In this document: piece after piece, positions 7,236 to 14,743 of the stretch
Layout of the letters: each line of letters starts with the position of its first letter
Position numbering within the stretch: the first letter of the stretch is position 1
Position numbers and translations under genes: made by a program
The notes under the pieces: model-generated
Databases searched by the model: none
Told to the model about the DNA's origin: nothing
Seen by the model: only the letters and a program-made list of their open reading frames with translations
Assembly: GCA_965651255.1 (NCBI GenBank)
Contig: CBFGRU010000042.1
Coordinates: 1 to 16,145, forward strand
Source of the DNA: CBFGRU01 sp965651255
GTDB taxonomy: Bacteria > Planctomycetota > Phycisphaerae > Phycisphaerales > SM1A02
Length of the DNA stretch: 16,145 bases
Reading direction: 5' to 3'

Positions 7236-7937
7236 TCAGTTCTGGAAAGCCAATCGTCTGCGGCGCAGGCGGAAGCGGAACATTCCGCGTCGAGCGGTGA
7301 CAAAGAACCAGCGGGCGAACCGTCCGAAGGGCCAGCCCAGCCACATCACCGCCATCTGCCACGGCAGATACAGCGCGCCCTGCCACCACAGGTCTCCATC
7401 CGTCCACCGGTACGCTTCGATCAATCGTTCCGGAATGGTTGGTGTCCCGTTCAGGTAATTGCCGTACCACCAGTGACTTCCCAGGGCATCGCAGAACATG
7501 ATGACAAAGCCGAACATGATGATGAAGAGCAACCACGCGCCCCAGCCGAGCCACACCTTCCACCGGGCCAGATGTGGAAAGCCCGCGGTCAGCCAGATGC
7601 CGACCATGATGGGGAAGATGAAGTAAATGATGGCGATTTCGACTTCCTGTCGAGCAAACTCCCGTCGAAAGAGTTCATCCGCGGTGTAAACCACGCCAAG
7701 CATGGAAAACAAGGTTGCGAAGAAGAGCAGTATCGTCTGCACTGCGAGCAATCCGAGCGTCCAGTCGAGCTTCCGAAACTCGCGGAACCAGAGGACCGCG
7801 GGGTGGTGTCGCTGTCGAGCCGCAAACCGGGTGCATTGCGGGCATTGAACAAGCCATATGCGAAGGTCCGGATCGCGCTGCGCCCGGACACGAGCAAGGT
7901 CATAGCCGCAATGAACGCATAGATGACTGGACGGCAT
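7236..7937 (-). CDS. Zinc-ribbon membrane protein C (first of a tandem trio)
   Basis: This 233-residue protein is the promoter-proximal member of the trio and the shortest. Its zinc ribbon is at the very start: Cys7/Cys10 (CVHCGYDL) and Cys32/Cys35 (CPQC), with the same 21-residue gap as the two paralogues. Four hydrophobic segments follow: LGLLAVQTILLFFATLFSML, IAIIYFIFPIMVGIWLTAGF, WLLFIIMFGFVIMFC and ALYLPWQMAVMWLGWPFG. The C-terminus is strongly basic (RGMFRFRLRRRR), predicting an inside location. The ATG at 7937 puts the ribbon near the N-terminus as in the others; a start at 7997 would add 20 residues with no better ribosome site. It is divergent from moaA across 154 bp, which should hold promoters for both. 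Function unknown. Confidence 0.75.
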   Translation of the reverse strand: MPSSHLCVHCGYDLARVRAQRDPDLRIWLVQCPQCTRFAARQRHHPAVLWFREFRKLDWTLGLLAVQTILLFFATLFSMLGVVYTADELFRREFARQEVEIAIIYFIFPIMVGIWLTAGFPHLARWKVWLGWGAWLLFIIMFGFVIMFCDALGSHWWYGNYLNGTPTIPERLIEAYRWTDGDLWWQGALYLPWQMAVMWLGWPFGRFARWFFVTARRGMFRFRLRRRRLAFQN

Positions 7938-8091
7938 ACGTAACCCACACTGTAGCGAATCAGGGCGGCTGGCGCAGCGAACGGTCGCCGATGTCACTTG
8001 CTCCGATTTGCCTCATGAGCGTTTCACTGCAGGGGGAACTCGCAGGAATTCGGGGTGCATCGAGTCGCTCGGCCCGGGTAGGATGATGTCG

Positions 8092-9147
8092 ATGTCGCTC
8101 ATGTCCCGGCCCACCCTGTCGCTTCCGATCCTGGATTCATCGCCCCAGCGGCCAGTGTATGCACGGGGGCCGCGATCGCTGGAGAGCGTCAAACTGCTGC
8201 GCATCAGTGTGACCGACCGGTGCAACTTGCGCTGCCTGTACTGCATGCCGGAGGGGGGGGTGGAGTTCTCTGACCGGGATGAGTTACTGCAACCGCCTGA
8301 TTTTGAGCATGTCGCGCGCGTTGCGCGGGCGATCGGCGTTCGGCACTTCAAAATCACCGGCGGTGAACCGACCGTTCGGCGCGACCTGCTGGACATCGTC
8401 GAACGCATCAGGGCAATCGGCACGGATGACCTCTCCCTGACGACCAACGGCCTGCAACTCCCGCGCATCGCGCGTCAACTGCGCGGGGCCGGAGTCGATC
8501 GACTCACGCTCTCGGTTGATTCACTGCGCCCGGACCGATACCGAATGATCACCGGCGGCGGAAAACTTGACCTCTTCTGGCGCGGTGTCGATGCGGCGAT
8601 GGAAGCCGGATTCGAGAAGCTCAAGTTCAACGTCGTCGTCATCAAGGGTGTGAACGATGATGAAGTCGATGAGCTGGCTGCCCTGTCCATAGATCAGCCG
8701 TGGACGATTCGATTCATCGAGTACATGCCACTTGGTGACAGTCAGCTCACCATGCCGGGCGTCGATCCGCAGGATGCCATCGTTGACAACGAGTTGGTGA
8801 AGCAGCGCATCGCAGTGCGGTTCGGTTCGCTCATGCCCGTTGCACGCACGGCGGAAGTCGGTGTCGGCCCGGCGAATGTTTTCCAGCTGCCCGGCGCGAA
8901 GGGACGACTGGGATTCATCAGCGCGATGAGCAAACCATTCTGCGAGAGCTGTAATCGGCTGCGGCTGACCGCGACGGGTGAACTGCGAAGTTGTCTCTTC
9001 GATGGGGGAGAAGTCTCCATCCTGCCGGCGATTCGACCTGTGGTCGATACCGATGCACTGCATCAGGTCTTCGCGGATTGTGTCGTGCTGAAGCCCGAGG
9101 TTCACAGCTTCCGCGGCAACCGTGCGATGAGCCAGTTGGGCGGGTGA
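8092..9147 (+). CDS. moaA: GTP 3',8-cyclase MoaA (molybdenum cofactor synthesis)
   Basis: MoaA is the radical-SAM enzyme that starts molybdenum cofactor synthesis by cyclising GTP, acting with MoaC. The 351-residue protein has both iron-sulfur sites. The SAM cluster is Cys44-x3-Cys48-x2-Cys51 (CNLRCLYC), and the C-terminal GTP-side cluster is Cys284-x2-Cys287-x13-Cys301 (CESCNRLRL...LRSC). The ITGGEP and LTTNG motifs of the barrel are present, and the protein ends in the conserved Gly-Gly needed for activity. Several in-frame ATGs compete (8083, 8086, 8092, 8101). I chose 8092 because GTAGG (8078-8082) lies 9 nt upstream. The gene stands alone on the plus strand and faces a molybdenum hydroxylase operon that needs its product. 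No terminator is evident directly after it. Confidence 0.95.
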   Translation: MSLMSRPTLSLPILDSSPQRPVYARGPRSLESVKLLRISVTDRCNLRCLYCMPEGGVEFSDRDELLQPPDFEHVARVARAIGVRHFKITGGEPTVRRDLLDIVERIRAIGTDDLSLTTNGLQLPRIARQLRGAGVDRLTLSVDSLRPDRYRMITGGGKLDLFWRGVDAAMEAGFEKLKFNVVVIKGVNDDEVDELAALSIDQPWTIRFIEYMPLGDSQLTMPGVDPQDAIVDNELVKQRIAVRFGSLMPVARTAEVGVGPANVFQLPGAKGRLGFISAMSKPFCESCNRLRLTATGELRSCLFDGGEVSILPAIRPVVDTDALHQVFADCVVLKPEVHSFRGNRAMSQLGG

Positions 9148-9242
9148 GGCAGGTAAGAGCACCGGTTTGTTGTAACGGCTGCGCGATGAATCCGAGCGCG
9201 TTGCACGGGCACGGCGATGCGATGCTGTCAGACTCCCCGGTC

Positions 9243-9293
9243 CAAAAACGCCAAAGCGACCAGACCCTCCTCTCCCGAGGTCTGGCCGCTGGC
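9243..9293 (-). terminator. Rho-independent terminator of the minus-strand operon
   Basis: Read on the minus strand, a stem of about 15 bp with a small bulge (arms at 9279-9293 and about 9251-9267, inner core CCAGACC/GGTCTGG) is followed by GTTTTT (9249-9244). Two of the pairs are G-U only in the minus-strand RNA. No T-tract follows on the plus side, so it is one-directional. It lies about 500 bases after the mocA stop. Confidence 0.75.
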
Positions 9294-9432
9294 GAATTGG
9301 GGCGAACACGTCACCATGCCCGCACCGGTGGTGAAGCGCCTCTCTCTCCTCGCCCGCGCTCAGCCCCATGCGTGAGGCCGACCGCGAACCCGGAATCCGC
9401 TTCACCAATCTCTCTCCCCTGATCGTTCAGGG

Positions 9433-9460
9433 GCGATCGACCGCAGGAACGGTCGATCGC
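9433..9460. repeat. Long perfect hairpin within the non-coding stretch
   Basis: CGATCGACCG (9434-9443) and CGGTCGATCG (9450-9459) form a perfect 10-bp stem with a 6-nt loop, extended to 11 bp by G9433-C9460. It abuts a second hairpin (9416-9433, CCCCTGA/TCAGGGG with a 4-nt loop), so the two could stack end to end. No T-tract follows on either strand, so neither is a standard terminator. Confidence 0.7.
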
Positions 9461-9794
9461 GGAGTGCCGTTTCCGCGCCGCTTCCCTCCCCATCCGGAAG
9501 CGGTCGCGACTCTCGGCACCGAATCCGCAGTCACTCAGTCTCACCAAATCCGGAGAAGTGGTGATCCAAAGAGACATCAGCCGCAAACTTCCCTTTGACA
9601 AGGGGAAGGTTCGGACAACAGGACCCACCGGGGTCCGATCCGGGTCTTCCAACCGCTCAACACCCGGCGCTGTGAACATACTTGGTTCCATGCCAGCAAT
9701 GACGGGGCCAGCACACCAGCGGACCAACAGCGTACCACATCATGAGCGAAAAGGAAGGGAATCATCCGAGTTTTCGCCGAAGGCCCGGGTTGGG

Positions 9795-10442
9795 TCATGA
9801 TTCCGGTGGAGAATCGGCGATGGCCTGTTCGTAAGCGCGAGGCGTATCGAGATCGAGCGTACAGGTTGAATCGGCCACCGGGATTCGCCGCACCGCTTCG
9901 GGAAACTGCTCCCAGATCGTGCGGAGACCACCTGGCGGGTCGATTTCGGCTAATCGTCCGATCCACGCATGAGGAATCCACACTGGGTGGCCACCCTTTC
10001 CGGCGTGTTCCGGCAGAGCAATGCGGGTCGGATCATCGTTCACCACCCTCCGCAACGCACCGCGCACAAGTGGGCTGATCGTCGGATGATCCGCAGGATG
10101 CAGCCAGACCCCTCGGCAGGCAGGCCATTGCGATTGAATGAACTGAAGCCCGCTGCGGATCGTCGCAAACATTGGCTGTGCGCCATCCGCCACGCGGAAC
10201 ATCACACGGTCGTTCTGAACGTGAAGATCCCGGAGGGATTTCTCGCGATCAGCGCTTGTCATGACGACAATCGGGCCATCAGCAACGATGTCGCGCAGAT
10301 CGTGGAGTGCACTCTGGAACACCGTCTTTTCGGCTCCGCGCTCCGGCCAGGGAAGGAGAAGTTTGTCCCGACCCATTCTTCGACTTCGGCCGGCGGCGAG
10401 CAGCAGGCCGACTTCTGCCGCATGGATGTTCGTTTCATGCAT
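9795..10442 (-). CDS. mocA: Molybdenum cofactor cytidylyltransferase, MocA-type NTP transferase
   Basis: MocA-type enzymes attach CMP to Mo-molybdopterin, making the cytosine dinucleotide cofactor used by xanthine-oxidase-family enzymes such as PaoABC. The 215-residue protein begins with the nucleotide-binding loop LLLAAGRSRRMGRDKLLLPW (residues 13-32). It has HPADHPTISP where the family has its metal-binding Asp region, then GGHPVW and a terminal LDLDTPRAYE, all typical of the MobA/MocA superfamily. The choice of MocA over guanylyl-transferring MobA rests on the context: it is the last gene of a PaoABC-type operon. The ATG at 10442 lies 8 bp after the xdhC stop. No clear ribosome site precedes it, so coupling to xdhC translation is likely. 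Confidence 0.85.
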   Translation of the reverse strand: MHETNIHAAEVGLLLAAGRSRRMGRDKLLLPWPERGAEKTVFQSALHDLRDIVADGPIVVMTSADREKSLRDLHVQNDRVMFRVADGAQPMFATIRSGLQFIQSQWPACRGVWLHPADHPTISPLVRGALRRVVNDDPTRIALPEHAGKGGHPVWIPHAWIGRLAEIDPPGGLRTIWEQFPEAVRRIPVADSTCTLDLDTPRAYEQAIADSPPES

Positions 10443-10450
10443 GATGATGA

Positions 10451-11401
10451 TCAGGGAAGGGCGGTTGCCGGCTCCATCGGGAACGGGCCTGAAATGGGCT
10501 TCACCCGTTCCGATCGCCGCACCTGAATCAGTTGGGCAAGGATCGAGATGGCGATCTCATCCACGAGTTCAGCGCCGATATCCAGCCCGATCGGCGCGTG
10601 AACCCCTTCGAGCGAATCGGGGCGCACGCCGCGCTCGCGGAGTTCATCGAAGATGAGTTTGACCTTTCGCCGTGAACCGATCATGCCGACATACTTTGCA
10701 CCGCGCTCGACGACGGCGGACAGCGCCTGTGCATCGTGCCGGTGGCCGCGAGTGACGATGATGCAGTAGGTGTTCTCATCGATTTCGGCCTGACGGAGTG
10801 TTTCGGCGATGTCACCGGGAATCGTCGAGATGCCAGGTTCGGCGTACCGCGCGAGAAGATCAGCGCGGTCATCAAAGAGCATCACCGAGAACTCCATGCG
10901 GTGCGCCAGCCGCGCGACCGCTCCCCCGATGTGGCCCGCTCCGGCGATGAACAGTCGGGGACGCGGAGGAAGGTCAAGGACAAATTGCTCGCTGCCACGT
11001 TCGCCTTCTACCTCCAGGTTCAGGCTGGTGTGTTCGCGGGCATCCAGTTGATTGCAGATTGATTCAAGGGTGTCCGCATTGGGGAGTCGGCCGATGGCGA
11101 CATCAATCGTGCCGCCGCAGATGAGTCCATCGTCCCACCCGTAATCTGAATCGAGCTTGAACGTAAAGAGGCCGGTTTCGTCCGCAGCGATGAGTTGATG
11201 GGCGCGTCGGCGTACTTCCGCCTCGACGCAACCGCCTCCCACGGTGCCGTGCATCTCAGCCAGCTCATTCACCAGCATCATCGAACCGGCGGTCTGCGGC
11301 GTGCTGCCGCGATTCTTCACGATGAGACAGCCCCGCACCCGAAGGCCATCACGCTGCTGTTGCGCGGCCAGTCGAAGCAGACTGTTCAGCGACATGCTCA
11401 T
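10451..11401 (-). CDS. xdhC: XdhC/CoxI-family molybdenum hydroxylase maturation factor
   Basis: XdhC-family chaperones (including PaoD) bind the molybdenum cofactor, take part in its sulfuration and insert it into the catalytic subunit. The 316-residue protein has both family domains. The N-terminal part contains GSTPQTAGSMMLV and GTVGGGCVE. The C-terminal Rossmann part contains LFIAGAGHIGGAVARLA, a DDR element, TRGHRHD and YVGMIGSRRKV. The ATG at 11401 overlaps the stop of the small upstream gene as ATGA; an ATG two codons later (11395) is the only close alternative. Its place after the structural genes and before mocA matches a cofactor-loading role. Length is normal for the two-domain form. 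Confidence 0.92.
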   Translation of the reverse strand: MSMSLNSLLRLAAQQQRDGLRVRGCLIVKNRGSTPQTAGSMMLVNELAEMHGTVGGGCVEAEVRRRAHQLIAADETGLFTFKLDSDYGWDDGLICGGTIDVAIGRLPNADTLESICNQLDAREHTSLNLEVEGERGSEQFVLDLPPRPRLFIAGAGHIGGAVARLAHRMEFSVMLFDDRADLLARYAEPGISTIPGDIAETLRQAEIDENTYCIIVTRGHRHDAQALSAVVERGAKYVGMIGSRRKVKLIFDELRERGVRPDSLEGVHAPIGLDIGAELVDEIAISILAQLIQVRRSERVKPISGPFPMEPATALP

Positions 11402-11628
11402 TCGCCGTGCACGTAACAATGACGCCCGCCGGAGCAGGAATCGGGATGCACGGCATCACCATCGGGCCCGAGCGCGTTTTGAGATTTGGTGCACCAGTAG
11501 GCGCGTGTCTCGCTGCGCGAGTCAACCATGCCCGGCACGCCGTGCTGTTCATCGATGTACATCAGCTTGTGGCGCAGATTCAGGCAGGTGACATGCAGGC
11601 GCACCGTGCGGTCACTGGATCGGTTCAT
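11398..11628 (-). CDS. Small four-cysteine protein of the molybdenum hydroxylase operon
   Basis: I do not recognise this 76-residue protein. It is hydrophilic, with no signal peptide or membrane segment. It has four cysteines (15, 46, 65, 71) in the contexts VTCLNLRHKLMY, AYWCTKSQ and CSGGRHCY, which suggests a bound metal or redox role. Evidence that it is a real gene is strong. Its ATG overlaps the stop of the FAD-subunit gene as ATGA, and its TGA overlaps the xdhC start as ATGA. A strong ribosome site, GAGGAGG, lies 7 nt before the start. It sits between structural and maturation genes, so a role in assembly, iron-sulfur or cofactor handling of the hydroxylase is a reasonable inference, but nothing in the sequence proves it. 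Confidence 0.85.
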   Translation of the reverse strand: MNRSSDRTVRLHVTCLNLRHKLMYIDEQHGVPGMVDSRSETRAYWCTKSQNALGPDGDAVHPDSCSGGRHCYVHGE

Positions 11629-12629
11629 GGGGTTGCCTCCTCGAAAAGTCCGGCGGCCTTCAGAACGGCGCGACGAACGGCGACGGGCAGCAGGCGCACC
11701 TTGTACCCATTCTGGCTCATCGGCTCGGCGCCTTCCGTGGCCCGTGCGCAGGCGCGACGAAGGGCAGCATCATCGCTCGGTTTCACGCCGATGAGTGCCT
11801 CCGCCACGTTCGGCAGCAGCCAGGGAATCGGTGCGACTGCGCCCGCACAGACGCGCGCTGCGGCGATGGTGTCGCCCTGCATTTCGAGAGCGACCGCGGC
11901 TGCGACCAGCGGCCAGTCAAAGGATTGCTTCTCCTTGATCGCGTAATACGCGCTCTGCCGCGCACTGCGGAACGTGAGGTAGGTGATGACCTCGTGCGGC
12001 TCGAGTACGTGCTCGGTGCGAATGCCGCGATCAGGAAGGTGGAAGAGCTCTTCAACCTTCAGTGCGGTGCGTTCGCTTCCGGTGAGTTGTACGCGGCCGG
12101 TCGTGACCATCATCGCAATCGCGAGGTTGGATGGATGCACAATGTGACACGGTCCGCCGCCGAAGATCGCGTGAAAGTTGTTCTCACCGTTCAGCGCGTA
12201 GCAGGTATCGCCGCCCTTCTTCAGGCAATCAAACTGGGCGTGGCGGTAATACCAGCAGCGCGGCCGTTGCAGCAGGTTGCCCGCAGCGGTGGCGACGTTC
12301 CGAACCTGTGGTGTGGCAGCATCGCCGCACGCCTGCGCGATCGCGGGGGCATGCTCGCGAATCAACGGGCTTGCCGCGATCCTCGCCAGCGTTGCCCCGG
12401 CACCGATCACGTGATACCCGCCGCTTCCGGTCATGATCTCTTCGCGCTGGCCTTCTGCGCGCAGTCGTTTGATATCGATCACCAGGTCCGGCTCGATCAG
12501 TCCTTCCTTCAGGTGATCGACCACATCCATGCCGCCCGCTTTCAGGACCGGAAGCCGCCAGCGCTTCTCGCGCAGTATCGTTGAGGCCTCGTTGTAGCTC
12601 TTCGGCCTGGCAATGGCGAATGTATTCAT
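11625..12629 (-). CDS. paoB: Molybdenum hydroxylase FAD/4Fe-4S subunit, PaoB (YagS)-like
   Basis: This 334-residue subunit carries electrons between the 2Fe-2S protein and the acceptor through FAD. FAD-domain motifs are KAGGMDVVDHLKEG (residues 30-43), VIGAGATL (74-81) and QVRNVATAAGNLLQ (108-121). A segment after the FAD site holds Cys125, Cys135, Cys143 and Cys161 (RPRCWYYR, DCLKKGGDTC, GGPCHIVHPSNLA). The same insertion in E. coli PaoB binds an extra 4Fe-4S cluster, so this is a PaoB-type rather than a CoxM-type subunit. The ATG at 12629 shares its A with the stop of the catalytic-subunit gene (TGATG) and has GGAGGTG 7 nt upstream; a GTG at 12632 would add one residue. No signal peptide, so export would need the Tat signal of the partner. 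Confidence 0.92.
   Translation of the reverse strand: MNTFAIARPKSYNEASTILREKRWRLPVLKAGGMDVVDHLKEGLIEPDLVIDIKRLRAEGQREEIMTGSGGYHVIGAGATLARIAASPLIREHAPAIAQACGDAATPQVRNVATAAGNLLQRPRCWYYRHAQFDCLKKGGDTCYALNGENNFHAIFGGGPCHIVHPSNLAIAMMVTTGRVQLTGSERTALKVEELFHLPDRGIRTEHVLEPHEVITYLTFRSARQSAYYAIKEKQSFDWPLVAAAVALEMQGDTIAAARVCAGAVAPIPWLLPNVAEALIGVKPSDDAALRRACARATEGAEPMSQNGYKVRLLPVAVRRAVLKAAGLFEEATP
11636..11642 (-). promoter_or_regulatory. Strong ribosome binding site for the small four-cysteine gene
   Basis: On the minus strand GAGGAGG lies 7 nt before the ATG at 11628, inside the last codons of the FAD-subunit gene. This near-perfect anti-16S match, together with the ATGA overlap, supports translation of the 76-residue frame. 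Confidence 0.8.
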
Positions 12630-14743
12630 CACGCGGCACCTCCGTTGGCGGCATCGAGCGCCGACAGCACTTTGTCGGGCGTCATTGGGAGCGATCGCAC
12701 CGGCGCGCCAATGGCGTTGAAGATCGCACCGGCCACCGCGCCCGCCGTCGGTACCACGGGCGGTTCACCCAGCGACCGAACGCCCGTCTGCCCTTCATCC
12801 CAGATGACCGGTTCGATGTGTGGCATATCGCTGCTGCCGAGAATCTTGTACCACTCGAGATTCGGATTCACCATCGCGCCGGTACGCCGATCATGCCACT
12901 TGTTCTCGAAGAGGGCGAACGAGATGCCCTGGATCACCCCGCCGATGATCTGGCTCTCGACGGTCTTGCGAGACACCGCCTTGCCACAGGATTGAATCGC
13001 AACGACATGATTCACCCGCACGATGCCGGTTTCGCTGTCCACCGAAAGATCAACGAACTGCACGCCGGCGGAGTGACCCTCGCCCCAGTGTGCATCAACG
13101 TTCTGGTTGAACGTTCCGCGGCCGATGATTGAATCAGCCGACAGGCGACGACATGCATCACTCCAGGGGATGCGCCGATCATCGCCGATGACGACCTGGC
13201 CATCGCGGATCTGGAGTTGATCCGCCGTGGTACTGAGCGCCGGGGCGATGGCGTCGAGCAACTTGTTCCGAACGTCAATGGCCGCGGCGATCATGGCGGG
13301 TGCGGTTGCGCGGCCGGTGGTGGACCCGCCCGATGCGGGACCGTACGGAAGATTCGATGACCCGATCTCGACATCAATCATGCGGAGCGGCACGCCGAGA
13401 TTCTCGGCCACCAGGACCGCCATGATCGTGCGCTGGCCGGTTCCGATGTCCTGCGTTCCGGTGCGCACGACGATCGAGCCATCGCGAAAGACGGCTACTT
13501 CCGCATCCGCGCGGGCCTTCCCGTTGCCCCAATCGGTCGCACCGACACCGAAACCGCGCCGCATGATGCTGCGCTGGCTGCCGTTGGGTTGCCTCTGGTG
13601 CCAGCCGATCATTCGCGCGCCGAGTTCGTACATTTTCTGGCGATTCGCATCGCGATCGAGCTTTCGGCGCAGTGCGAGTGGATCCAGGTTGCACGCCGCC
13701 GCGATCTCATCGACGACCAGTTCTTCTGCGAACGCGCCCTGCGGACGACCGGGGGCGCGCATTGCACGCGGAGCGCCGGTATTGAACTGGACATCTTCAT
13801 GGCCGCGCTGAATGGCGCCGAAGTTGTATCGGCCGGATGGAATCGTCACCCCGCCGCCACCACGCGCAACGCCCACACCACCCCACGTCTGAATCTGACC
13901 GCCGAGAATCGTGCCATCGTTCTGCACGGCGAGCTTGATGAACGAACGGCTGGAAGGACGACACCCGGTATCCAGGTGCTCCTCCGCGCGATCGCAGAAA
14001 CTCATGACGGGGCGGTGGTGCTTGGCCGCGACCCGCGCCGCGATCATGCCTTCAACACCAATCTGAAACTTTGATCCGAATCCGCCGCCGACGTACTCGC
14101 AAATGACTTCGTACTGCGATTGACGCAGGCCGAGCGGTTCAGCAACCTGGTCGCGCACCGCAAACGTTCCCTGGGTCGAGGCGTAGACGGTCGCTCGCTC
14201 GCCGGTGTGATCCACCATCAGGCCGTGGGTCTCAAGTGATGAGTGCGTCTGGATCTCGGTGTCGTAGGTTGCTTCGATGACATGATCCGCCTCGCGGAAC
14301 AATTGAGCCGTTTCATCCGATTCCGCCGGAACTTCGCTGGCGCCGTCGGCGAGCGATGTGCGTGGCCGTTCCATCATCCAGACCGCGTGCAAGGCCCGAA
14401 GTCCGCGTTGGGCGGCGGCTTTCGATTCGGCAACAACGTATCCCACGGGATGGCCGTGGTACCGACCATCGCGGCCCATCATCTCGACTTCCACCACACC
14501 CTTTACGGCCAGTGCGGCGTCGCGATCGATCCGATCAAGGGTCGCGCGTCCGAACGGGCAGCGCAGAAACCCGATGAAGAGTTGATTGGCCGCGAGCATG
14601 TCGCGGCTGTACTTCGCAGCGCCGGTGACCTTGGCAACGCCATCGAGGCGCGATGTGTGATCGTCCAGCGATGTGCCGAGGTTGATGGGACGATTGGTCG
14701 TCGGCATCACGGTCGGCAGATGTGCATCCTGTTGTCGGGTCAT
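12629..14743 (-). CDS. paoC: Molybdenum hydroxylase catalytic (Moco) subunit, PaoC (YagR)-like
   Basis: This 704-residue protein is the large xanthine-oxidase-family subunit, which binds the molybdenum cofactor and oxidises substrates such as aldehydes or N-heterocycles with water as oxygen donor. Visible cofactor motifs are YVGGGFGSK (217-225), APRAMRAPGRPQG (324-336), GTQDIGTGQ and SGGSTT. The essential catalytic glutamate is Glu660 in SLGEPPVVPTAGA. The substrate is not decidable from sequence; the E. coli PaoC relationship would suggest aromatic aldehydes. Length is close to PaoC. The ATG at 14743 overlaps the stop of the iron-sulfur gene as ATGA. It has no signal peptide of its own. Gene order here is FeS-Moco-FAD, unlike paoABC, where the FAD gene is second. 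Confidence 0.95.
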   Translation of the reverse strand: MTRQQDAHLPTVMPTTNRPINLGTSLDDHTSRLDGVAKVTGAAKYSRDMLAANQLFIGFLRCPFGRATLDRIDRDAALAVKGVVEVEMMGRDGRYHGHPVGYVVAESKAAAQRGLRALHAVWMMERPRTSLADGASEVPAESDETAQLFREADHVIEATYDTEIQTHSSLETHGLMVDHTGERATVYASTQGTFAVRDQVAEPLGLRQSQYEVICEYVGGGFGSKFQIGVEGMIAARVAAKHHRPVMSFCDRAEEHLDTGCRPSSRSFIKLAVQNDGTILGGQIQTWGGVGVARGGGGVTIPSGRYNFGAIQRGHEDVQFNTGAPRAMRAPGRPQGAFAEELVVDEIAAACNLDPLALRRKLDRDANRQKMYELGARMIGWHQRQPNGSQRSIMRRGFGVGATDWGNGKARADAEVAVFRDGSIVVRTGTQDIGTGQRTIMAVLVAENLGVPLRMIDVEIGSSNLPYGPASGGSTTGRATAPAMIAAAIDVRNKLLDAIAPALSTTADQLQIRDGQVVIGDDRRIPWSDACRRLSADSIIGRGTFNQNVDAHWGEGHSAGVQFVDLSVDSETGIVRVNHVVAIQSCGKAVSRKTVESQIIGGVIQGISFALFENKWHDRRTGAMVNPNLEWYKILGSSDMPHIEPVIWDEGQTGVRSLGEPPVVPTAGAVAGAIFNAIGAPVRSLPMTPDKVLSALDAANGGAA

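Larger units (their letters stand above)
9148..9794 (-). other. Hairpin-rich non-coding stretch between moaA and mocA, candidate structured RNA or long 3' UTR
   Basis: These 647 bases hold no open frame with recognisable protein character. They contain many inverted repeats: 9329-9338 with 9398-9407 (10 bp), 9416-9433 (7 bp), 9433-9460 (10-11 bp), 9478-9503 (8 bp), 9541-9564 (6 bp), 9567-9574 with 9590-9597 (8 bp), 9621-9636 (6 bp) and 9746-9777 (7 bp). A terminator for the minus strand closes the region near 9243. The 9567/9597 helix contains a G-U pair as minus-strand RNA but an A-C mismatch as plus-strand RNA, which favours minus transcription. It could be a roughly 500-nt 3' UTR of the mocA operon or a separate RNA. 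Hallmarks of RNase P RNA, tmRNA and SRP RNA were looked for and not found. Confidence 0.5.

Noticed and set aside
7938..8091. Molybdenum cofactor riboswitch upstream of moaA
   Set aside because: The leader is only 154 bp, shared with a divergent gene, and I could not recognise the expected conserved blocks or stem arrangement.
8521..9408. Minus-strand open frame of 295 residues opposite moaA
   Set aside because: It is antisense to a moaA with all six cluster cysteines and the terminal Gly-Gly, and has no domain character.
9311..9727. Minus-strand open frame of 138 residues in the moaA-mocA gap
   Set aside because: The translation is Arg/Gly-rich with no family pattern, and the DNA under it is dominated by inverted repeats, so a non-coding reading is better supported.
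9148..9794. RNase P RNA, tmRNA, SRP RNA, 6S RNA or rRNA fragment in the gap
   Set aside because: I looked on both strands for the conserved RNase P core, the tmRNA ends with a CCA-type tail, the SRP tetraloop region and familiar rRNA segments and found none. A covariance search could overturn this.
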